DNA from: Rhodosorus marinus
Lineage: Eukaryota > Rhodophyta > Stylonematophyceae > Stylonematales > Stylonemataceae
DNA length: 64,000 bases
Reading direction: 5' to 3'
NCBI GenBank assembly: GCA_029953675.1
Contig: JAMWBK010000009.1
Span: forward strand, 620,001-684,000
Made by a program: the position numbers and the translations under genes. The notes beneath the pieces were generated by a model. The model made no database searches. It was not told where the DNA came from and saw only the letters and a program-made list of their open reading frames with translations. Positions 56,316 to 64,000 of this stretch are shown here, piece by piece; position 1 is the stretch's first letter, and every line of letters starts with the position of its first letter.

Positions 56316-57478
56316 TCAGATTCCAGACGTGATCCCTTCCTCTCCTCGGGAAACTGCCCATGGCATGTGAGGAGTTGTAAACTCGTGAGCCACCGAACCG
56401 TCAGGACCGATAATGATTAGCCCGCCTTCACCTCCAGTTTTGGATTTCATTTCTCGAAGGGCTGCGGAAGCTGCCTCCTTTGGCGCCATCCCGTTTTCCA
56501 TATTGAAGAGCGCCCTTCGGGACAGGACAAGCTGGACAGAATCGACGTGAAAACAACTAGTCAGAAACGCCAGCAATGCTAATCACCCGTTTGGTGTGCT
56601 TACCTTCATGATGCTTTCTCCATGACCAGTTGTCGACGCTGCGCCCAGACCATCCTCGCAGTATGCACCGCATCCGATCAACGGGGAATCACCCACTCTT
56701 CCCACTCTCTTGCGAGTAATTCCTCCTGTGCTCGTACCGCATGCGAAGTGGCCGTCTCGAGTGAGGACAACGCAACCGACTGTATCGTGTGAATGTCCCA
56801 TGAAGTGATCGGCGATTACACTCTCATAGCTGTCATGCCTGCAGTAGGGAGTCAAAAACATGAATTAGATCTCTCCCACCACAGCAAAACTTGAACTTTG
56901 AGAGAACGGCTGCTCACTTCTCCCAGTCTCGTACGGCATCCTCGCTCACAAGCTTCTCGGGATCCACTTCAGGGACTCCCATTTCCCTCGCGAACTTATC
57001 TGCACCTTCGCCAACAAGAAGACAGTGACTTGTATCCAAAACCATTCTCGCCAATGAAACTGGGTTTCTGATATTCTTTACCGCGGCAACGGCTCCTGAA
57101 GAAACGAACAGGGTCAACAATCACTTAGCGTCACAGTGTACACACGCTATAGCACAATGGAGACCCACGAAAAGCTCCAGAGGGGGAGTGCTTACCTGTC
57201 TTCAGGGTACTTCCGTCCATAAGAATAGCGTCCATTTCAACGCTCCTGTCCGCAGTCAAACAGGAGCCCGTGCCCGCGTCGAAGCATGGATCGTCCTCCA
57301 ATACCTTGACCGCCGCCTCTACAGCCGCCAGCGCATCATTCGGGCTCTTCCGCAAGGACTCCATACCGGCAGCCACGGCCCTCCTCGCTCCCTCCTCGGA
57401 TCCAGCTCGAAGTCTTTCGGGAATATTCCACGCGCCACCGTGTACCACAACCACAGGCAAATACCCACTCGCTCCCAT
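56316..57478 (-). CDS. isoaspartyl peptidase / plant-type L-asparaginase (Ntn hydrolase)
   Basis: N-terminal-nucleophile hydrolase that splits isoaspartyl dipeptides and asparagine; matured by self-cleavage. Four exons (57478..57196, 57095..56918, 56838..56604, 56531..56316) give 303 residues, normal for the family. The alpha chain has [13 protein letters not shown] and [20 protein letters not shown]. The cleavage site is HDTVGCVVL, making Thr173 the new N-terminal nucleophile. The beta chain continues with GTSTGG and [20 protein letters not shown], including the conserved Arg and Asp that bind the substrate carboxylate. The residue before the nucleophile is Asp (as in aspartylglucosaminidases), whereas many asparaginases have Gly, so glycosylasparaginase activity is an alternative. 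The start is the first Met, and no signal peptide is present. Confidence 0.93.
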
Positions 57479-58559
57479 CTCTCACTAAGCAAAACAGCCA
57501 AAAAAACAAAAAGAAAACACTCCCCTCCACCCCCCCAAAAAAATCAAAAAACCAACCAAACACACACAACAAAAAAAAAAGCAGTAAAAAAATCTTAAAA
57601 CAGACAAAAAACACCCAAACACTTTTTTTTGTTTATTACCACCAACCTACAAGACACATCCATTCAACAGATTCATCATCCTCTCCCAAACCCTCGCACC
57701 CTTTCCCACTCCATCTCCCTCCCCTTAATAACTATCCCGTCCCCCGCCTCCCTCGGTCCCTCGCTCCCCCGCTCTCGTCCGCGAAAACTTGCGACTCTGC
57801 TTCCCAATTGAATGAATTTATTTCCCAATTAGGGTTTTTGCAGCTGCTCCATTCAAAAGGAAAAAAAATCCATCTTAATAACAAATACGCATATAAAATT
57901 ACTTAAATTAATGTATTATGTTAAAATATTGTGAAATGAGAGTATTTCGACGGTTGCGGATCGATGGCAGCCTCGGGAAGTGCTGTTTTTTCTTTTTTTT
58001 GGGTGGTGGTGGTGGTGATTGATTAAGTGTGTGGGAGAATGGGAGTGGGTGAGAGAAAGGGGTCGGATCGCCGCTGATTTGCTGCTTTTGGATGATTGTT
58101 GGAAGACGCGGTGGAAGAGGGCAACTCTGTTTGGATGGATCAATCGGATTTAGGAATATTCATGTAAACTTTACTGGGCCTAATGCAGCCCAACACTAGT
58201 TCTATCACTGCCTGGGGAAAATCAGCCCAGAAGATCGTTGCTGTATCACGGTAGCGCTACCTGCCTTTGGTTGTTTAGACGGTGTGTTGCTTTCTCGCTG
58301 GCTTCTTTGTGTGTTTCGCAAATGCCGCCGGCAGCCTTGACAGCCTCGTCACGGAGCTGCGGCTCGCTCTCTGGTGTTTGAACGCTGCTTTGTTGTCGGA
58401 GCGCGCATCAGCAACCCCCTCTACGCTCCTCAGGGTAGATAGGTTCTGAGTATACTGATTAATATCAACAAGCGTTAAGGAAATAATTGGCTATTGTTTC
58501 GCTAGGGAACTGACGGATCTGTGATAAGCCAATCGTTTCCATATCCTCACAGGCAGTCG
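57479..58559. other. intergenic, C-rich then A/T-rich
   Basis: C-rich tract 57510-57790 upstream of the minus-strand asparaginase, A/T-rich 57800-57950, then mixed sequence. No gene seen. Confidence 0.5.
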
Positions 58560-58972
58560 CTACGGCGGAATCAGATGTACCGTAGGCTAAGTGAAAGGTC
58601 CGTCGTCTCCCGTACAGCATCTCACTCCAGCATTCCATCCGTGTTCAGATGCACTCCTGTAACCATTCCATCGCCAGGGTATAGCACCACTCGATTGCGC
58701 CTCAGTTATGGAAGACCTGGAATAGTATCTGTGCCTCTTTCGGTAACTCTAATTGCCTCGTGGACGTCTGTGGTGCAAGTTCTACCTGCACCCCTCACCC
58801 CCACAACAACAAAATCGTTGAAAGCAGACTTCACAGTCTCCTTTGTGCCTGTCAGCGCTAGTCCCAATCTTTGGGCCACCACCTCTAGCAGAACGTTTTC
58901 CTGAGCTCCACCATCGACTACCATCGTCATTCGTTGTTCCCCCATTGCCGGAAGCTGTATAAGGGTTGACAA
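58560..58972 (-). pseudogene. retrotransposon aspartic protease relic
   Basis: MTMVVDGGAQENVLLEVVAQRLGL resembles the retropepsin active-site strand (D-T/S-G-A) and following helix of Ty3/gypsy proteins, with the central residue now Gly. Further on, DTIPGLP*LRRNRVVLYPGDG matches the family block D-I-I-L-G-x-P-F-L with a stop at the Phe. Another stop follows after NTDGMLE. It is isolated from RT or integrase. Confidence 0.65.
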
Positions 58973-59682
58973 ATATCCCAGAGCCCAGAGCCGGAGGGAG
59001 TCCGTGAGTCCGTGCGTCCGTCAACAAAAATACCGACGGGGGACATCCGAAAAGAGCTGTTCACCCGCTCCACAAAACTCCACAAGAGTGTCCCTCAAGC
59101 ACATCCCTCAACTAAAAACAAAAGTGAGTGAGGTCGAGAGTACTTGCCTATCGCCAGGCGCTAAAATTCTTCGTCAATTTATATTACAAAAGGAAATGGA
59201 AACTGGGCTAGACAGACCGGCCGATCTGACGCTCCGCACCGCTCCGAACGTATTTTCTCTACTATAAAAACAATAATAAACCGATAAAACTATATAGATT
59301 TCAAAAAGAAACTTTTTAGTAAAAAAAAGAAGATATCGGGAAATGGTAGATTTTTAAGGGTTCTCGATTTGGTCTTAGAAAAAAAAAAGGAGGATCGTTT
59401 TCTACGGGATTATATGGTGGAAAGTACGGATATATGAAATATTTGAATAGATTAACTTCTCGAAGTAGTATGTCGGCTACAGGAAACGGCCATGCGTTTT
59501 CCGCCTTGAAAAAGAAAAAAAGCATTTGGATGTCGTTAGGCACCCTCCCTATAGACAAGTGTTTGAATACGAAAGAATTGAATAACAGTATTTTAATTGA
59601 ATAAGAGAATAAAAGATCTTTGGAATCTGGTGGGGTAGGTTGTACTCGAAAAGGCTGACGACCAATGGTTATACCAAAAGTA

Positions 59683-59820
59683 ATAGGGTGCCAAGTGGAT
59701 CGGGTTTTTCGCTGTTTACGAGGTGTAAGTGGTTAAACCCTGGAAAACAAGGGGGTTTAGAGTGGTAAACAGTGAAAAACACGACCTACCCGTCAAAAAC
59801 CCGACCCACTTGGCACAAAC
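59683..59820. mobile_element. MITE-like palindromic repeat, copy 2
   Basis: Same terminal arms as 46820-46966: AGGGTGCCAAGTGGATCGGG followed by TTTTTCGCTGTTTACGAGG at the left, and CCCGACCCACTTGGCACAAA at the right. The centre GGAAAACAAGGGGGTTTAG is the reverse complement of the centre in copy 1. Confidence 0.75.
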
Positions 59821-61462
59821 CTTCCAAAACTATCTTGTATTGTAAAATAAATATAATTGGATTGAAGTCGATATGGGGAAAACTATAAACTATACCGTAG
59901 ACAATAGTATAAGGAAACAAGATATAATTGGTTGATAACTTTGGAACTACACTCTGATTTGTTTATCAATTGTTTTCTTGCAGGAAATTTTGGGAATGCA
60001 TGGATACTGATGGGTTGTAGTTGGTGGAAACAATGAAAAAGATTGAATAATAACGAATTTCATTTTTCTGGCAGTGGAATGAAACGAACATGTTTAATCC
60101 GCGGACTGAAAGAAGAAACCGGCGAGGGGAAAAAAACAGACTAGGGCGGCGAAGATGAAGATCCGTTTATTCAGAGGCTAACTACCGCGAAGATCGTGCG
60201 CCTCCAACATCGAAGCAGCGTTCATACGCCACAGAAAGAAACTTAAACGGGATAACAACGAGGACAGACGGTCAGGGAGGGCCTTCGCTGAACAATTCCC
60301 GAAGCCAACGAGAACCAACCGAATCCATAAACCCAAAGCACTCAATTACCAGAGGTACAAGGCGATGAGCCGAAGCACGAATACCTTGGGAAGACAAAGC
60401 CCCCCGCATTTTTCAACTCTTTGCGACGTCTCATACTGGCGGCGGCAAATCCACGGCGCTTTTCTGCAGTGGAATAGGGCTTTGCATATTGACCTCTTTG
60501 TGTGACAGGTCCTCGTCTTTAAGTGGAGTTCTACAGAGGACGATTCGAAAGCCAATGGTTTCATTCAGGATGAAATATCCTACTTTTGAAAATCTAACCC
60601 AAAATACCTACAAGCCCGAACTGACTACCCTCCCTCTTTGGACCTCACCCAACTTTTTTGCCCAGGACATGTCTTCCGAGTGTTGTCGAGTTTTCTAGAT
60701 GCCCATTGCCATCAAATTTTACTCCTGTGCAATTCTGAACCGTGTATGTACAGTACCACTGAGACAGAACACCGTCATCTATGTAAACTGAAGGGTACAC
60801 ACAACATTTGACATTCGGGTCGCTTTACAGGAATCCTCAACGGACAAGCTTCCAAAAGCAAGATCGAGTGTTTCCCTAATACACGTTACCACGTCCATTT
60901 CTAGGCTTCAAATTCATGTTTATCACGACTCCTGACACATGCTCATTGTCACCTGCGTACCATTTGAAATGTGTTGTATCAATAAGACCGATTCTCGGCT
61001 ATACGTCATACAAAACGTCCCATCAGCTGCTCAGCATCCATCCTGCGCTTCCGTTGAGCCATCGGGTTTCGCCGCGATTCCATCGAACGCATCGGATACC
61101 GTCTGTGACACCAAGAGAAACCTCCTCTGCCGTGATTAAATCTCCTCCACATCTACTGCTCCTTTCGGAGCACGTAGATTGAACATTGCCGCGTGCGATC
61201 CTCCATCTCGGCCTTGGTTTGCCGAATAGACGCGTCAAAGGATGAGAGACTTCCTACGTTTTTCCATAATTCAATACGCAAATAAATACTCGTCCTCACT
61301 CACTCTCCGTCCGACCACAATTCTCGTGGAATCGCAAGACCCGCGTCCGTCGTGCGCAAATACATGGGCTGATCTCGAGCATGGCTGTGAGCTCACGATC
61401 AATACTGATACCGACTTTCATGGTTGACTCGTACTCTCCTTCCATGCAACTGGCTGCGCTTA
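59821..61462. other. intergenic with protein-like fragments of unknown origin
   Basis: On the minus strand, 60803-60640 reads YIDDGVLSQWYCTYTVQNC and on through CTGVKFDGNGHLENSTTLGR. 61000-60880 reads THFKWYAGDNEHVSGVVINM. These look like exons of a secreted cysteine-containing protein, but I cannot join them or name a family, and stops lie between them. Confidence 0.35.
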
Positions 61463-63147
61463 CTATGGATCTGGTTCTCCTTTGCGTATATCCGACGTGC
61501 ATTTGCTAACAACCTGCTTAAGTTTCCTCTTGCTTAGAGAAACGCTCCTTACGGAAGCAATGACCTCGTCATTGTTCTCGTACATCGGATACTTTGTCAA
61601 GAGATGCAGGCACTCGTCCTGATTGCACCTGTGAAGACAGCAGGTTAGCATTGTTTATCAGTTACAGAGACAAGAGATCCATCTTCAACCTTATTGCGAC
61701 TTGGCCTGTTCTTCTTGAACTAGTTTTCTCACCGGCATCAAGTTGGCGACGCTTACCTCGTGAAAACCTTAGCGATATGCTTGATCAAACCCAGCGCTAT
61801 TCTGAATATACCAACATCTCCATCCAGCAAAAGTACATCCCAGAGTCGGCACGTCAACTCCAACGGAGTAGTCTTGCTGAAGAGGGACATCACCCAGTTG
61901 ATCATGTACAGATCCGGGTTGACCTTGTGCTGCTTGAAATGGTAGTAGACATCGGGAATCTCCGCTTGCAGTAGAGAGCTGTGGACGTTCATATAGACTC
62001 TCACCTATTGTTTCCAAAAGCACACAAGGGGTTCAACAACAGGAACAAAAAGTGGGTCAACGCAAGGGTTCGGGTTGACTCTTGACTCCTCTGTGCTCAT
62101 CACACGAGACACTTGAACAAAGACCAACCGGCCCCAACCGATATGAAAGAGCTGTCTATAGTGGTTGTTCCATACCTGAGACATTTTCATTACGTAGAAG
62201 TCTCTCAGGATTGTAGTTTCAACAATAGAAGCAAACGCTCGAAACGCAGAGTATGGGTCCATATGCAGTGTAAACATAGCTGCTATGAAGGACATCCCTT
62301 GTGCATAGCCAACCTCTGGACGAAAAAGAGCATATTTTTCAAGTAGACAGCCGAGCTCGTCTCGAGAACTGTGAGAACGGGCGAGAAATCAGAAGAGGCG
62401 CTGTTCAGGAACGGATGATCTATGGGACTCCTTCTCCTGCGTAGGCTATCCTTGTTCTTTTTTTTTTCTGCCGTGGCTGGTTTCGATATGGACTCACTTT
62501 AGATCTCCCTCATGAAGAAACTCGAGGTCCGTAAAAGTTCTCGGAACGTCGAGCGCTATAGAGTTTGATGCGGTGTTTATCCTTGAAACCCCATCTGTAA
62601 CATCACCGTGGGAGTTCCTAAGAAGGTCGGCCTCGTTTTGCGTGACACGCTCCGTCAGAACCTTCTGAAGCTCGTCATTTAGCTGAAGGGGATTCCCCAG
62701 GGATTCACTCCATACTGCTCCACGCAGCACGACAGGAACACCCATAAAGCAAAGCTCACGACGTCGTTTGCTAGATTCTCGATTTTCTTCCGTTTGCCAC
62801 ATTTCCTGTAGCACTTGATCCCTTTGCAGTTGGTCCATTGCAAGTACCGCAGAGATTTCCCTCTTCGCACTGCTCTTTCGCACGCTCAACTTCCGGGAGG
62901 ATGAGCCTCTCTCAAGCTTGGCCTGCACAACTTCACTGGAATCGAGCTTCCCGTTTCCTTGAGTGTTTGCGGAGTTCTTTAGCATTCGGAGCTGGCTTTT
63001 TAAACTCGCCTCAAACTGAGCATTGAGGTTGGAACAGTTACCAATAATCTCCCTGACAGGCTCGGATCGCTTCGCGATCAGAATGTCCTCCAATTTCGTC
63101 ACGCCCGCATCGTGTGGGCCTTGCTCCACGGGCTCCAACATTCTCAA
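61463..63147 (-). CDS. TBC-domain Rab GTPase-activating protein
   Basis: RabGAP that speeds GTP hydrolysis on a Rab and so ends vesicle-trafficking signals. Four exons (63147..62498, 62368..62176, 62004..61757, 61628..61463; GT-AG) give 418 residues. The TBC domain starts at GVPVVLRGAVWSESLGN. The arginine finger is in SIALDVPRTF (the I-x-x-D-x-x-R pattern, Arg203), and the glutamine finger is in VGYAQGMSFIAAM (Gln240). Later blocks INWVMSLFSKTTPLE and RLWDVLLLDGDVGIFRIALG complete the domain, so both catalytic fingers are intact. The first 140 residues are charged and probably disordered or coiled. Upstream, an open frame (63468-63181) continues in the same phase but is separated by a TAG, so the true N-terminus may be longer. 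Confidence 0.9.
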
Positions 63148-63177
63148 CGTGACGCCTAGCGTAGTTGGCGAACTATC

Positions 63178-63468
63178 CTACGCCAAGCATAACTCACGAC
63201 TCCCTACCAGTCCAAAGCTCCTTCTGCAATAAGCACTCAGCTGGTCCCTACGCAAACTACGCAACCCCGTTATTGTGCACTCCAGATTCGGTGTGCAGAG
63301 GGCGCCACAACGTGAAAGCTGGTCGAGATCCTTTGGCCTGGGAGTCCAGCTTGAGTGAGTCACCAGGCCCTCTGTCAAGGCATTCTCCTCTACTGCTGAG
63401 CGTGAGCTGAACTTATGGCTGTTCGGACGTGGTTTGAAGTTGGGAACCTCAGGCTCGAGGTGCTTCAA
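63178..63468 (-). other. possible 5' exon of the TBC gene
   Basis: Open frame starting MKHLEPEVPNFKPRPNSHKF and ending ...SRELCLA then TAG, in the same phase as the TBC reading frame that resumes immediately as DSSPTTLGVTLRMLEP. A GTAGGG...GCGTAG segment of only 30 nt would remove the stop exactly, but that is very short for an intron. It could instead be an upstream frame or a null allele. Confidence 0.35.
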
Positions 63469-64000
63469 GCACCTCGGTTCCGAGCTCCCAGAATTTTTTT
63501 TTTTGGTTTTAGACTCTTCGTTAATAATATTCTGAGCTACCCGTCAACGAGTCTGTCCTGGCTCTTATGCAACGAAATTCGAAATCGAATGCTTCATCGA
63601 TGTTGCAATCCAGGGAAAGCGATATAGACATCCAACGCGTTGACGTTCTCGCTCAGGGGAGTTAGTTTCTCACCCAACTACTACCTTCACACCTATTCAC
63701 TACCTGACAATCGAGTCTGGACTCAACCTGAGCGGTTTCAAATCCAGGACAAAGTCAGCTCAAACAGCGATTGTCGTCGGCAGCTCTAGAAAGGCGCTGG
63801 CCATATCGTCGGGTAAGCCGTGCAAAAAGTCAGTATGGTTCTCATAGATACACCCAGACAAACCACCAGGCAGTGCCCGGTCGAAGATCTGCCAACATCA
63901 ACCCCCCTCACCACATATCGCCATGCGATACGACGCAGTGCGCGTCCCTAACCCATCTGGAGGGGGAAGGCCCCGCGCCCGTGCCTTACACGCAGTAGAG
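63469..64000. other. right edge, no supported gene
   Basis: Mixed sequence with a T run near 63496. No recognised gene. Confidence 0.5.

Noticed and set aside
1-64000. CRISPR arrays, bacterial operons, riboswitches, rRNA genes
   Set aside because: None seen; spliced genes and spacing are eukaryotic nuclear.

Overview
This looks like nuclear DNA of a photosynthetic eukaryote of the red-algal lineage. The main reason is a spliced gene at 32586-33921 (minus) for a phycobilisome rod linker carrying a plastid-type N-terminal extension. Eukaryotic cytosolic genes (eIF5A, ribosomal protein uS13/RPS18), short GT-AG introns (mostly 68-180 nt) and LTR-retroelement debris support a nuclear origin. The intron density (13 introns in one aminopeptidase gene) is higher than I would expect for intron-poor red algae such as Porphyridium or Chondrus. 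I cannot name the species.

Layout. 0-8 kb: partial FAD amine oxidase (-), eIF5A (+), RPS18 (-, first exon is only the ATG), mitochondrial carrier (+). 9-17 kb: a proline/glutamate-rich protein ending in an AMPK-beta-like CBM48 domain and a Cys-x-Cys tail (+), then a PH-domain kinase resembling CaMKK/SnAK-type AMPK-activating kinases (+). 17.9-27.9 kb: four tandem paralogues on the minus strand (one dead, three intact). They encode secreted proteins with a TIMP-like N-terminal domain that starts Cys-x-Cys, followed by a pacifastin-like inhibitor motif and other cysteine modules. This is the most unusual content of the window. 30-39 kb: an organelle-type DEAD-box helicase (+), the phycobilisome linker (-) and an alpha/beta hydrolase (+). 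40.7-46.1 kb: a PepN-type M1 aminopeptidase (+) facing an Mpv17/PMP22 protein (-).

46.4-50.7 kb is a broken Ty1/copia element (-) with fold-back inverted repeats, flanked by about 198-bp repeats and a MITE-like palindrome. 51.1-54.5 kb holds a nuclear group II intron maturase-like gene (-) whose reverse-transcriptase active site is degenerate and whose maturase domain X survives. 55.3-56 kb has head-to-head Ty3/gypsy integrase and RT scraps. 56.3-57.5 kb is an isoaspartyl peptidase/asparaginase (-). 58.6-59 kb is a retropepsin relic, a second MITE-like copy lies at 59.7 kb, and 61.5-63.1 kb is a TBC-domain RabGAP (-).

Functional links. The CBM48 protein and the CaMKK/SnAK-like kinase, 3.5 kb apart, could both belong to energy/starch sensing. 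The helicase, linker and maturase all point to organelle gene expression and photosynthesis. The tandem secreted family reads as compound protease-inhibitor-like proteins. Exon borders were placed by eye from reading frame, splice consensus and family similarity. They are predictions.
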